Origin: Hypericum androsaemum
Lineage: Eukaryota; Streptophyta; Magnoliopsida; Malpighiales; Hypericaceae
DNA length: 64,000 nt
Assembly (NCBI GenBank): GCA_963995505.1
Contig: OZ023182.1
Location: 19,361,619 to 19,425,618, forward strand
Direction: 5' to 3'
Below are positions 1 through 12,060 of this stretch, piece by piece (within the stretch, counting starts at the first letter, position 1; each line of letters starts with the position of its first letter). The position numbers and the translations under genes are program-made. Under the pieces are notes generated by a model. The model made no database searches. It was not told the DNA's origin and worked only from the letters and a program-made list of their open reading frames with translations.

Positions 1-264
1 CATGATCACCAAAAATGGGTTAAAAATTCTTATTTTTTCAGCCCTCAAGAAAACGAAGAAGAATTGTTTCGGTAGTTAAAAAATTGCAGGAATTCATTCG
101 AACCAAAAAAATATTGCTTATGGCTATAGCTAAAGTGAACTAGCATCAAGAAAACAAAAAAGAATTCTTGGATGATGAAACAAATATCCTTCAATTAATT
201 GAAGGTAACTATTTATTGTTTCCATTTTCATATAGAAGTCTTTGTTTCAATAAATTTCTATGAG

Positions 265-680
265 AATATTGGTATCTTTGTACTCGGATATTGATTTCCT
301 TCTTCTAAGATATTGGTTTCTTTCTTCTATAATATTGATTTTCTTTGACTCTAATATTGGTGTTCGTTCTACTCTGATATTAGTTTCTTTCTTCTATGAT
401 ATTTGTGTCCTTCTACTCTGATATTGATTTTCTTTTTTCTGATGTTGGTATCGTTCTACTCTCATATTGGTTTTCTTCTTTTCAGATATTGGTTTTCTTC
501 TATTCTGATATTGATTTCCTTGTACTCAGATATTTGTGTTCTTCTACTCTGATATTGGTTTCCTTCATTTTTGATATTGGTATCTTTCTACTCTCATCTT
601 GGTTTCCATCTACTCTCATATTGGTTTTCTTCTACTCTGATATTGGTTTTCTTGTACTCGGATATTGATATCCTTATACT
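265..680. repeat. 22-bp minisatellite, about 19 imperfect copies
   Basis: Units of the form GATATTGGTTTCTTTCTACTCT follow each other with a 22-bp period and few indels. The open frame across it is a by-product of the repeat: 22 is not a multiple of 3 and the translation is a hydrophobic repeat without gene features. No gene abuts it directly. Confidence 0.85.
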
Positions 681-2425
681 GAATATCATCGAAGCAACTT
701 GTTGAAAAACTTTTCATTTTTTAAATTTGTTGGACTCGAATTTGCATTAATCTTATAATATTTATAAACCAAAAAAACTAAACAAGGTTACGTGAAAGCG
801 ATTGTAGAACGAGATAAACGAGACATACGACAAATTTGTTAGTGTATGACTGATTTGTCCACGACTAGACCGAGATTAAAGACCAAGGTTTACAAGGCTA
901 AACCAATAGAACCCCAAAACTACAGCGAAACAAATTCTTACAACCATTCTACATAAACACATGAAACAAAATTACAACGAGAAAAATAGAATTCGAAATC
1001 AATATGGTTCTTCTCATTGCCGTACATTCCAAATCAAATAGAACCTCTACAAAGTTTCCTATCCATTCCAAAAATAACTCTAGGCTAACCCATGCAGCAA
1101 TTTTTGCACTCCAGATTCTTGAACCGAAGAAAGACAAATTATCGACTCGAATCTGGATTACGTGGCTACATGATGTTAATTTGGTGATCTTCCCTTGCTT
1201 ACAGAAATCTTAAACTTGGATTCCATTGTTGATTACACTTGATCTGCTCCAACCAGATTAAGTGTACCACGAAATAGAACAGGCTTCTCCTAGAAAGACG
1301 ACAAATATTAAGCCATTTTTATACAGTTTCTGTCATTTAAAAGACAATAAAATAGAATAGAAATCAATCTGAATATTTACTAACGAAAAGAGGAGAACGA
1401 GGGGATCTCACGCATGAGCGGTTCACAGAACATAGATCTCTACTTGGAGTCATCAGGGGGTGCGCCGAGCGGGTCTCGGATCACGGGGAGGGGCGAGCAC
1501 CGAAAGAGATGGAGAGGCGAGCGGCGAGCTCGTCACGGCCTTTGGTTTGAGACGAGTTGCGAGCGGCGACACGGGGAGCAGCGGTCGTCCCAGAGTGGAA
1601 GGGATTATTACTATGAACCAATGGAGAGTAAACCCTAGGAGCGGCGGAAGAGATGGAGAGAAGAGGATGCTTTTTGCAAGGTTTTTTTTTCTAAAAGATT
1701 CGGAAGAGAGGGAACTGGAATGGGGCTTTTTTTTTGGAAAATCGCAAAAAGAAAGGAGGGAAATGGTGGTATCTCGTGGAACCCTAGCTGGGTGTCCTTG
1801 AATAAAAACTCAAAATTATTCGTGGGATGATTTTGGCCATCAGATCAATAAAAAAAAATATTTGATCAAATTTAATGGTCCATAATTAGTCCATATCATA
1901 AAGACATATTTTATGTAATCCCCACTGAATCACTATTAGATACCATTTGAAATATTTGAGATCTCGATTTTGAATTTTACGAATGAAAAGAATCACTATT
2001 AGATACCATTTGACGGTGAACTCTGAATTTCATACTAAACTTCTACAATATAGTACACACGAATAACTAGTAACCTCTCACCTATGTGAGAAATGTAACA
2101 ACTTCAACTTCTGAAGCCTCCATCTAGTCAAATTATATGCGAAATCTGTAGAAGATGGTAATCTCTTTGCAAGCTTTATTAACACTTCAACGTTTACATA
2201 TATAGGAGTTGGCTGTACTGTCAGTAACAGATTACAAAGGCTGATCTTGTGGAGAGAAATCCGGACAGAATCAAATCAGAGGGGCACCAGTTATGGACGA
2301 GTGATTGCAGACGTAATCTTCATTACTTAACTAATAATCTCGGGCTTGATATGGTAAGCATTTCAAATTTCAAACGCAATCTTCATTACTGTCATCGAAG
2401 CAATTGACTTAACAGTTGCATTTCA
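681..2425. other. Intergenic stretch with a GC-rich block near 1400-1800
   Basis: Mostly AT-rich with no convincing gene. Bases 1400-1800 are clearly GC-richer. On the minus strand they read like a plant 5' leader, with a TAGGGTTT telo-box near 1635, but no credible exon follows. The plus-strand frames there (74 and 113 aa) are arginine/glycine-rich and resemble no protein I know. The last part before 2426 is probably 3' flank of the minus-strand gene. Confidence 0.4.
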
Positions 2426-4192
2426 TTAATCAAGCAGCTCTCGTCTCATGGCCAACAAGCGCTCAATCTCAGCATCCAGATCTTCTTCTTGATCAGAAAT
2501 CACCAAAAGCCGAGCCGCCAGTACGCTGTAGTGTTCCTCTGCTTGGACAAAGCTTGAACCAAGGTGTGCCAATTTCACTTGTAAGGATCCTCTAGAAACT
2601 CGAGCATCATGCATACGCGCCATTGTTTCAGGAACATTCTCTTGGAGCTCCTCCAAGCAATACATCAAATCTTGTAGACTTGCACTCTCGCGCGCAAGCG
2701 AATTGACGGTTCTTTGAACGTCGTAGAAGGCATTAGCCTGGTGAATCACCTCCACAGGCATGTTCATGTACCCTTTCAATACTTCTCTGTGCTGTGTCAA
2801 GTATCAACGAGTCGGATATTGAGAAAGTTGTGTCCCAGTTGTCGCAACTCAATGCAGGTAATGAAGTGACAGTATGGCATAATGGAATCTATCTACGATA
2901 CGCCAGAAAACCAAGTAAATTCCTAAAATGCTAGGCTAAATTACCCAAATATTTATAGGAACGAGGAAACAAAAAGAAATGGTTGCTCCAAAAGCATTTC
3001 TATTGTTGATAATTACGAATAGTACCTGTTCGAGGTCCTGGGTTGTTGAGGATGGTTCTGCTGCATCTTTTGATGCTATGGAGTTGCATTTACTGCTGAT
3101 TATTTCTTCCTCAGGTTGTTGCGAGGGAATCTTTGAAACACATTTATCGACAGGTTGATACGATGTTGACACTTCTGCATAAAAAAGCACGTTAAAACTG
3201 TGCTCCTTGGGAATGATCTGAAACCAAGGTAAATGAGAAAACTTGCATACCTTCATCCGAAGCATGCGAGGAACTGTGCACTATCGGATTCACCTGATGC
3301 TCAATAACCATCACTTCAGGACATGATGCGTGTTCCATGAGCATTGAGCATCCGGAGATGGATAGAGTTTGTACTGATTTCAGCCTCAAGATGCCTTTGG
3401 GAAGATTCTGAATTCTCTTGCAATTTCTGAGATCCAAAGCTGCAAGACTGGAAAGGCACCCTAGTGATGGCGGAAGTCTTCTTAGATTAATGCAGTCCGA
3501 CACATCAAGCGACAAGAGGAATTTCAATGCCATTAGGCTTGGAAGGCGTGTCAATGATGTGCAACCTTTCAGATTGATGTACTCAAGCTTGGTAAGATAT
3601 TGTATGGATGATACGTCAACCAGATTCTTACAACGATGAAGATCTAAACATTGCAGCCTACAGGCCCTTGAAAGATCTGGCATTCTAGTAAAGCTGGAAC
3701 AACTCAGGTCAACTTTTTTCAGGTTCACAAGGTCCTGTATCATTTAGTAAGCAATATTTAGTAAGCAATATACCATATAGTTTCTAAACAATGTTCAGAC
3801 AATAGCGGAATTTTTTTTATAAGTAGCAATAGTAGAAATTTAACCCAGTTACGGTGTAGAAGATTTTTTTTCCAGCACGTCCTAAATAAGAGCACTTAAT
3901 GCAAATTGTGTACAGTTCTATTCAAGTTGGATGCATTTCGAAGTGCACTTAATTTAGAAGAAAATGTACTTACTTAAAAAAAAAACTTTCTGCACTCTTA
4001 CCTGAATTAAAGCGTCATTGCTACTGGGTAAGTAGACTTCCACAAGACATTCAGCACGAAGATTCAGAGCAAGTGATCTTGAAGGAATTAAAAGCAAGAG
4101 TAGATCAACAGCCTTCATATTGAAGGTTTCAAGCCTTCTGCACTTGACGAAGTCCTCTTCTGCACCAGTAGAAACGCATACCACCGTGTCTC
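2426..4192 (-). CDS. TNL-type LRR exons plus C-terminal coiled-coil exon (3' part of a gene)
   Basis: Four exons fit in phase: 4002-4192, 3251-3734, 3026-3174 and 2426-2791, each with GT/AG borders. The first carries the start of a TIR-NBS-LRR leucine-rich region (CLVEVYLPSSN). The second carries about five LRRs of TNL style (LVNLKKVDLSCSSF, MPDLSRACRLQCLDL, LPPSLGCLSSLAALDL). The third is a Ser/Glu-rich linker. The fourth is a heptad-rich helix ending LLAMRRELLD and a stop. No TIR or NB-ARC domain lies upstream; the next coding sequence on the same strand is the ARF. The first exon starts in phase 1, which matches a candidate donor in the last ARF exon at 4459/4460, so this may be the 3' half of a chimeric gene. 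Otherwise it is a 5'-truncated resistance-gene relic whose frame has stayed open. The function of the coiled coil is unknown to me. Confidence 0.6.
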
Positions 4193-4459
4193 CTGAGAGA
4201 ATTGAATCACCAACCGAATTTTATGATCCAACTCAGTAAAATTTATTAGCGATGGAATGTATATACACTGAGACAAAGTAAAGACTATCAAGTTGTAGAA
4301 GCTACAATGACGAATTTACGATCAACGTTAATGCAAAGAAGATTGATGATTAATAGCAAAAGAAAGTTACTCTGGAACAAATCAGATTGTCATTGTAACT
4401 ATGCATAAACAACTAGATCTCCTGAAAAGAAGTTGAACACATCAGGTACAATTTTGCAC

Positions 4460-7400
4460 CTTCTTTTTTCTGAATGGTGCTTCTATGTAATGAGATGTGA
4501 TATACTCTCTGAGATTTCAGCCTTGATTCACTAGCCTGGAAGCTTCCACACTGTGATTTCCTTGACAGCTGCAACGGCTTAATCATCTCCTCAATATCTT
4601 CCCTTTTGTAATTCAAATCACCACCAAATCTGCTGTAGTTATTCTCTTGGAAAAGTCCTCGAGGCTGCAAGATTTGGGCTGAGCCTTGCCTCAACTGCTG
4701 TGTCATATCACCGAACTGTTGTTGTGACTGCACAAGCGAGCCCGGTGGATTCAAAGATGATTGAATTGGTAGTTTTTGGAGCTGGTCAACCTGTTGTGCT
4801 TGCTGAGACATCCTTTGAGCTCCAAACTGCAGGTTGTTTGGCTGAGCCAACGGTGGAGCTGGCAAACTGAACTGATGGGAGAGATCAGCTCCACCGAGGT
4901 TTTGCATGATAGACCCCAACAAAGGTTGACCATAATTTGGCTGCATTGAGGTGGCAACGGAAGAGCTTTGTTGCATGTTCATCCACTGGACTAAGCTTAA
5001 GCCAGAAAGAGCCTGAGGATCTTTCATGCTCAAATTATCGAAATCAATTGAATCATCATCTGTAGCAGCAGAAATAGATGGAAGTACATCAATCAGTTTG
5101 AAAAGTAGAGGATTTAATCATGGTTTGGAAAAGCTGCTCAAAGAAAAATGACCATCATACTCATGCACGTATCATATCGTTTGTTTCCCTTACAAACTAA
5201 AGTTTCAACCACAAAATCAATTAGCTTATAACGTACCAGGCATTCCCAGTTGTCTTGGGCTTTTTGATCTAAATAATGGAGGAGCGCACATGAAAAAGGG
5301 AGCAGTAACCGGTTCGATCTCCCAGATAGACACCCGGTTACGCCTTTCCCCAGCTGTTGACTCATCCCATCCAACCTAGTAGAAAACATTGAATAACTAC
5401 GTTTATCATCTATCTTCCCTGTTAAAACTCGGGCATCCATTTAACATCAAAACTCTCACTTTACCTGCAAATTTCGCCATTGGGAGTTTTTCCATCTAAC
5501 TGGATCAAGATCGCTAATTCCAGTAATTGTGCCCATATATCTGCATATTGATGTTCAATACACTAAGAAACTGAAACTGAACCTTAACGAACTCACCAAT
5601 TAAAAAGTGTTAAGTTCCTGAGGAGCATGATATAATTAAAGTCCTGATTCATAAAATATCGTGTGAAGATAAAGTAGGATATGAAATCAGTGCTAAACTC
5701 TTGAAGTTTTGTCGACACTCGTACCTTCTAATCCCCAAATCTTCAGTTTCAAACATCATGCCAAAGCGCATACCAAGAGAAACTTGGTTGCTGTACACGG
5801 CCTTGTAATATTTGGCCAGAGGGATGACAAATTCTGAAGGGCTAGCCCTGCGCTTAGCAATCAATTGCAATTAACAAACTATGCACACTTCCCAGGAATT
5901 CACAATGTATGCTCTTTTGTATTGAATTGAGAAATAATAATATATTTACCTTGGGTTGAAAAATAAAGTAAGTGGACTGTTGTTTGCCACTGCATGTGCT
6001 GAAGCAGCTAGTATCCCAATATGCATGCTATCACTTGACAGAACCGAAGATAATAAGTTGGGAGATTGCCTATTAGCTCTTCTGACGCCCAGCAGAAGCT
6101 GTTGCTTTTCATCTCTGGTGATTTAGTTTTGAAAAGAATAGGTCAGCCAAATGGTTCAGTTTACTTAAAGAACCACTTGAATGAACATGTAGATAACTTG
6201 CAGCTCCAATGGCATCATTGAGCCAATCGAAGATTGATAACCAATTACTTTTACTCTGAGGCGAACGGGTTTTGACTTCATCGCCATTTTCCCAACGTGA
6301 GGCTTAGTTCTTGCTTTTACCTGATAAATAGAACAGAGTCACCAGCAAACAGTCTCTTCGCACTAACAAACAGGCTCCATCCGGTCGTCAGCAAGTGGCG
6401 CTTTGGTTGTCCTGGGACATAAGAAGCAAGTACTTGAGTTGGATGTGGAATAGTAGGCCAAAAGGAAAAGGAACCAGAGCTCAATTTCTATACCTCGATA
6501 AATATGTCTAAAATTCCAGACATTATCATGCAGATCTCTTGCCATTAGCTCCTGAGAAGGTGGTTGCATGGAGAAATCCTGTTTCCAAAGGTAATTAAGT
6601 ATCTCATAACTAATAATATGGTAGAGAGCTAAACCAAAGGAAAACATCTTACGAGAGGAGGAAAGATTTTCTCGGCTGCACGACGGGGAATAGAAAACCC
6701 TCCAAGAGTACTTGTGTCACTCGCTGTTAACGTTTTACAGAAAAACTCTGGTGGTGGTCTGTTTGATTTCAGTGAAAGATCTGATCTCAGCAATGCTTCC
6801 CTGTCGTACTGCATTAAAAAAACTGACAAAGTCAGCAGGGAATAGCTGATGAAATCAAATTTCTAACCCAAAATCATAAGGCAATTGGAACGTGGAGTTC
6901 TTTCACTTATATATTTGGTTATCAAGCCTTCCACTTCAATGTGGGATTCTCCAACAGAATCAAATCAACTACTTACAGAACGGACGGGTTGGAGAGTCAT
7001 CCGAGCATAAACTACATCAGTTTCTGGGTCCGCCTACGACATCAAGTACCATAAATAAATTATTATTGCAATTGTAGGAACTCCATCTTTCATCAAAATA
7101 GGCTTCAAGCCAACCCAAAAAAGGGAAGCAAATGAGCGTCCATACATGGAGGGTGACATTTTGGAGCAGGCAAAGTAGCTTGGATGGAAGATTTGGATAA
7201 TTTGGAATTTGAGCATCAGCATCCTTCTTCATTAATGCAGCAACCTGCAGTCACAAATATCATCTAGAGTTAATATGCAAGCTTAACTCTGTAACTATGG
7301 ACTTGAATAAAACATTTAACAACGCTAATCTCAGCATGTTAAAATGATATTTGAGAATGAATTGACTTTTTAAGCAAAAACCAAATGCAATGTATTGGCA

Positions 7401-7985
7401 ATAGTAGTAGCTTGTGATTTCAAAATCACATGATTATCAGAAAATGTAATTGAGAGTACTAAAGTATACAAATTTCTAATCCCATCTACCAATAATTCCA
7501 TAGTCCACTTTCCTCCAGATTTCTCTTCCTAGAAAAAACATAACTAATTACACAGGTCTTTAACTAAGTATAATAATGACCCAGGTAATGACCCTTACTT
7601 ATTCCATCCATTATCTACTGCTAATTGATGCTCTAACCCCACCCCACACACAATAATAATTACAGATTCCGGCTCTGGATGACCCCAGATCAATAGCCCA
7701 AGTTCATAAAATAGCAAGTAATAATTAGACAGCCAACTAGATAAGCACGCGATAAAGAATTAATTGAAACAATGATCACTGTGCTAATGGAACCTGTTCG
7801 CCACGGCCTTGAGGAAAATAGTAAGCGAGCGTCCCGGCTGCCGGCAAGTTGACCAACGGGCCGGCACAAGCCTGCCATAGCTCCTGGTTTATGCTACTCT
7901 TTTTCTCTGCTCCTCCTGCATTAGCACCATATCCAGAACCGCTGCCACGTATCAGCGACTCATCGGCCCACATCAAACTTCTCAT
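4460..7985 (-). CDS. ARF19-like: Auxin response factor, ARF7/ARF19 type, lacking the C-terminal PB1 domain
   Basis: ARFs bind TGTCNN auxin response elements in the nucleus. Exons read: 7794-7985, 7146-7244, 6977-7033, 6653-6808, 6494-6578, 6321-6411, 5950-6114, 5725-5847, 5465-5540, 5237-5375 and a last exon from 5059. Visible in order: N-terminal dimerisation segment ([14 protein letters not shown]), B3 domain ([41 protein letters not shown]), C-terminal dimerisation and ancillary segment ([31 protein letters not shown]) and a Gln-rich activator region ([12 protein letters not shown]). YDREALL and the Q-rich middle point to the ARF7/19 clade. Read to the first stop (4413) it gives 609 aa; family members exceed 1000 aa and end in PB1, absent here. 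Alternatively the last exon ends at 4460 and splices in phase to the LRR exons, giving 990 aa. The usual His of the STHGGF motif is Leu. A TRIM lies 50 bp upstream of the ATG. Confidence 0.85.
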
Positions 7986-8035
7986 CCTATCCTCTCTGTT
8001 CTCTCAATCATACAGTCATGACACAAGCAATTATG

Positions 8036-8381
8036 TGTTAAAATCTCCATGTCCAACCCAAAACCTTAAGGCAATGAGTTGGTGGATTTTCAACACGACC
8101 CTTCAAACGAGACCCATCGGGTCGAAAATTGCACATACTTTGACTTGGCCAACATGCGAGATATGGGAGTCGTGCGAGCACAACAATGAGCACGGGATCA
8201 ACCCGCTCATTCCATATAGAAATTTTCATATCCTATCCAAAACTTTAGGGATCAACCCGCTCTGATACCATGTTAGAATCTCTATATCCAACCCAAATCC
8301 TTAAGGCACTGGATCGTTGGATTTTCAACACTGATAAACTAGCCCACCATACTCACAACTAGCGATGTGAGATTCTCAACA
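8036..8381 (-). mobile_element. TRIM-type miniature LTR element beside the ARF promoter
   Basis: On the minus strand a 111-bp LTR (8271-8381, TGTTAGAATC...GATTCTCAACA) is followed by a primer-binding site for initiator Met-tRNA (TGGTATCAGAGC, around 8258-8270). A shortened second LTR lies at 8036-8095, after about 175 bp of non-coding interior. A relative is at 18785-19980. It sits only 50 bp upstream of the ARF start codon, so it probably overlaps the ARF promoter or 5' UTR. Confidence 0.75.
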
Positions 8382-8637
8382 AAATGTACAAGCTAATTCA
8401 TCTTGTATTGTACTTCTTTATCTTCTAGTACAACAAGAGAAAGAGATCTTAATCTCTCTCTAGCTAGATTTCCTCGGATAATCAGAAAGCCAAACAACAA
8501 GAAACAGATAAAGGGTAAGATTAAAATTGAACATAACAAAAAGGGTAACAACGAGAACATTAAGGATATGGAAATTGCAGGCTATTCCAAGAGAACTTGC
8601 CTTGGATGGGACAAAAGGGAACAAAGGAAAAAAAATA

Positions 8638-9600
8638 GAAAATTACTCTCAAGTCCCTCGAGTTTGCTTAAATATACTAAAAAATCCTCCCTGTTCACAA
8701 AATACATTTCAAAGTCCCTCTAGTTTGCTTTTATTTATTTTCGGGTCCCTCAATCAATTTTTTTCTTTTTTTATCATTGAAATGACGAAAATACCCTTAA
8801 AACAAAAAATGGCCCACGTCATCATCTTCAACCTAATCATTATCTTCTAAAAAAAACAACCAATTTCTAACCTAATCAACGAAATCAAGAAACAAGACCC
8901 AGGCTCCTCGGCCCGATCGTCCTCCTCGGCTCGTCGTCGTCGTCAACCTCTCCCCGAGCTCGCTATCGTCGAACCGTCCCCGTCGTCGTCGTCAACCATC
9001 ATCGTCAACTCTCCCCGAGCTCACCGTCGTCGAATCATCCCCGTCGTCAACCATCCCCACCGTCGTCGTCAACCATCATCATCAACCTCTCTTCGATCTC
9101 GCCGTCGTCGAACCGTCCCTGTCGTCAACCGTCCCCGTCGTCGTCGTCAACCATAGTCGTCAACCTCTCCCCAAGCTTGCCTTCATCGAACCGTCCCCGA
9201 GCTCCCCTTCCCCGTCCCCATTCTCGTCGCCAAATCGATTTGGGGAAGAAATTGATCCACGCGCTTCGTGGATTTTTGGGGAAGAAATCGATTTGGGGAT
9301 TTTTGGGTACAATTACAAATTGATTCCAGTATTTCTCTGTAGATTTTTTGGTATAATTACAAATTGATCCCTAGAATTTTTGGATTTTGATTAGATGATG
9401 TCAGCTATTTTTTTTATTTTTGTTCTAAGGGTATTTTGATCATTTCATTGACAAAAATATAAAAAAAGAGTTGTTAACGTGCGTCAGGGACCCGAAAGTA
9501 TAATAAAAGTAAACTAGAGAGACTTTGAAATATATTTTGTGAACAAGCCAAAACTTTTTAGTATATTTAAGCAAACCCGAGGAACTTGAGAATAATTTTC
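8638..9600. mobile_element. Non-autonomous MULE-like element with ~200-bp TIRs
   Basis: The left ~200 bp (starting GAAAATTACTCTCAAG) reappear inverted at the right end (ending GAGAATAATTTTC), including the phrases CGGGTCCCT and AAATACCCTTA. Long TIRs of this size are typical of Mutator-like elements. A-rich flanks (about AAAAAAATA against AAAAAAAAA) allow a 9-bp target duplication but cannot prove it. The interior is GC-rich with a minisatellite and shows no transposase. A related smaller element is at 26608-27037. Confidence 0.75.
8925..9210. repeat. GC-rich minisatellite (CGTCGTCGTCAACC-type) inside the MULE
   Basis: Roughly 85-90-bp units built from CCGTCGTCGTCAACCATCAT, CTCCCCGAGCT and GTCGTCGAACC recur about three times. 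They are much GC-richer than the flanks. No long frame suggests a current gene. It may derive from a captured Ser/Val/Thr-codon-rich or 5' UTR segment. Confidence 0.65.
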
Positions 9601-9603
9601 AAA

Positions 9604-11240
9604 AAAAAACAGAAAAGAACACTCATAAAAGAACCACTCCTTTTTATTACAATTTGGTCCTTAAGTCTAAAGATAACATATCAACATCATAATTCTCTGG
9701 AGACTCAAAATGACATGAACACCAAACAATTAACCAGTTGATAAATAAACAAATGAGTGGAGAGAGAGAGAGAGAGAGAGAGGTTGACCATCTCCTCCAG
9801 CTGGATTCGGCACGGAGGCGACGGCCGCTGGTCCTTCGGGGACGGCGGCAGGAGCTTTCACTGGTTTCGCCGACATGGGAAAAAAGCTGTGAACTTTAAG
9901 CAAGTGGGAACCTTTTCTTTTACTTGCGTCTTTTACTAGTTCATGATTCCAACTTGAACAATGTGTAAAATGGAAAGACGGGTTTGGATTTTTTTAGCTA
10001 ATGGACTTTTAATAAGCAAGTATAGCTCGGATCAGCTCATTGACCCAAGAGGAGGTTATTAGAAGAAGAACAAGAGAAGAGAGAGTGAGAAAGATTGGTT
10101 CTTTGGACTTCAAAGTCAAAACCCAGATGGGCCACCGGTCCGGCGAGCTCGCCGGGAAAGGATAGGAACAAACAAGCTCTGGTGGACCAAAAAAGGGAAC
10201 TTTTTTTCCAGGATGTTTTTAGGTTGGAAATAAAAAAAAAGGAATTATAAAAATTGAAGAAAAATGGAAATGGACCAAAATGTTAAGATTGTTGAGTTTC
10301 TGAGAGAACAAATGCTGAGCCTTTTGCCCCCTCTCCTCCCCTACATTTCCCAACAACAAAAACCAAAACTAATTTCCACTCTCTCTCTCTCTAAAAGTGT
10401 TTTCCTTTTTTCTCCTTGCTTTCTTCCTTGGATTTCCTGGTGTTCTTTTTATACACAAGTCCCAACAAACACAAGCGCGGTAGGGGTACCCCTCTTCCAC
10501 CTCCCCTCTCTTTTCCTATCTATTATGTCTGAAATACCATGTTACTGCTATAAGTTAGTTTGATTTTAGTTTTTTTTTACACGTTCTGGTATCTGAAAAC
10601 TCATTAGCACGAGTAATACATCTCAAGTTGAATTGTAAATTTGATATATGGTAAAATTCTTTCAACAAATAATTAATACTATTTCATTTCTAATGGTTCA
10701 AAGTCAAGATATTTTAATTTTTTAGTTTTATACCACCTGGTATATGAACGTCCAATGGACGTACTAAAACAGGTGCATACTAAAACAGATGCGAATAGAT
10801 TAAACTTTTAGAACGTAGCAAAGCACTCCCAATAGTATTTAATATTTCTGTGTTTTCAATGACTCGAACTTGAAATTTTCAGTTAAGTTGAAACAATGTC
10901 ATCACCAACCAATTTAAATGTTTGTTGCTATTCGAGATATTTTGATTAATTTAGATTGATTTGATTTTAGTTATTGTGTTTTGCAACAGAATAATAATAA
11001 AAATATGATTTTTTCTGCTTTCTCCATCTCTTTGCTTGAGTTTGTGTACCTTAGTTGCCTTTGCACCGGCCATTACTGCTTCTCTAGTTGGCATGATGGA
11101 GATAAAGAATAATATTAGTTTAATTATTATCTATATTATTTTAGTTGTTATCAAATAAGTTTTTGAATTATTGTTAGTAGTTTAATTTTTGATAGGATTC
11201 TACTTAATAGGTTTGTTTGAGTTCATATGCTCTATTGTTT
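9604..11240. other. Intergenic stretch; (GA)n microsatellite at 9760-9783
   Basis: No gene seen. 9760-9783 is a pure GA run. A GC-richer patch follows to about 9900. CT-rich tracts occur around 10370-10440. The 60-99 aa frames here have low-complexity composition and no recognisable domain. Confidence 0.5.
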
Positions 11241-11243
11241 TAG

Positions 11244-11640
11244 TTGATTGAATTTGATAAAAAAAAATATAGGGTTTCTCTAATTTTGTATTTCACTTCT
11301 GGTATCTTGTTAGATCAACGAACTTGTGATCCTTGTTGCTTTCCGGGTATTCTAAGAATCAACAGACCGAGACACTTATCGTTGTCGTTCTACGCATTTT
11401 CGTCTGCATCAGTTTGTATCAGTGACCAGCCTGCGGTCCTTTGCCATGCTGCCACGACGCGACAAACAAAAGGAGGCAGCCAATCGTGACCATCTCGAGC
11501 GCCGCATGGACGTAATGGCGGAACAAATGGGCGAGGTTCTGACCTTGTTACGCACAATGGGTGTTATCCTACCGGGTGAGGCTAACATCTATTTACTTTC
11601 ATCCGAAAATATTGTTGATGCAATTCTGAATTAATCAAAT
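11244..11640 (+). mobile_element. Gag-like remnant of an LTR retrotransposon
   Basis: The frame near 11440-11580 reads LPRRDKQKEAANRDHLERR followed by MDVMAEQMGEVLTLLR. This resembles the N-terminus of plant Ty3/gypsy gag proteins (PPRRD..., then a helix with MAEQM). It stops at 11632, and no protease or RT follows, so this is a short relic. The assignment rests on composition and motif order only. Confidence 0.4.
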
Positions 11641-11689
11641 AACAGTACAACTCAGGTGGATGATGATGATGATCACGAGATACCTAAAA

Positions 11690-12055
11690 TCTCGGCTTAT
11701 AGCGTTACTCAAATGCTACATTCGATTGAAATATTTTTTTTCAACAAAATGACGATCACAAGAACCATTTAAAGACAATTTAAAAGATGAATGATGATGT
11801 AAAAATTATCGAACAAGCAATCAAGCACAAACTAGCATCTTAAAATATTTGTCAAATTCGCAAAGTATGTAAAAATACATGTATTTATTAAAAATACCAC
11901 TTTATGCAAAAATTGGGATCAAAATTTTATACTAATATTTTCTAAAAAATATCAGTTATTACGATAACTCGTGGCCAAATTTTTTCATCAATTTAGTGAA
12001 CTTATTACTTTTAGAGAGTATCACTTCAATAGAAGTTTAACTATAGTAGATTAGG
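11690..12055. mobile_element. MITE copy 1 (partial, diverged)
   Basis: The stretch is co-linear with 17040-17430 over about 360 bp; both share CGCAAAGTATGTAAAAATA-like text, GCAAAAATTGGGA and AGTTATTACGATA. The ends are eroded here. It is one of three copies in the window. Confidence 0.6.
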
Positions 12056-12060
12056 TTTGG

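Noticed and set aside
396..668. 90-aa open frame
   Set aside because: It is the translation of a 22-bp tandem repeat; three units restore the frame, so openness is expected.
1414..1801. 74- and 113-aa frames in a GC-rich block
   Set aside because: Overlapping frames, Arg/Gly-rich, no domain and no splice context; more like an old leader or captured DNA.
8403..8850. 106- and 107-aa frames
   Set aside because: They run from flanking DNA into the TIR of the MULE-like element, with Lys/Asn-rich composition due to A-rich DNA.
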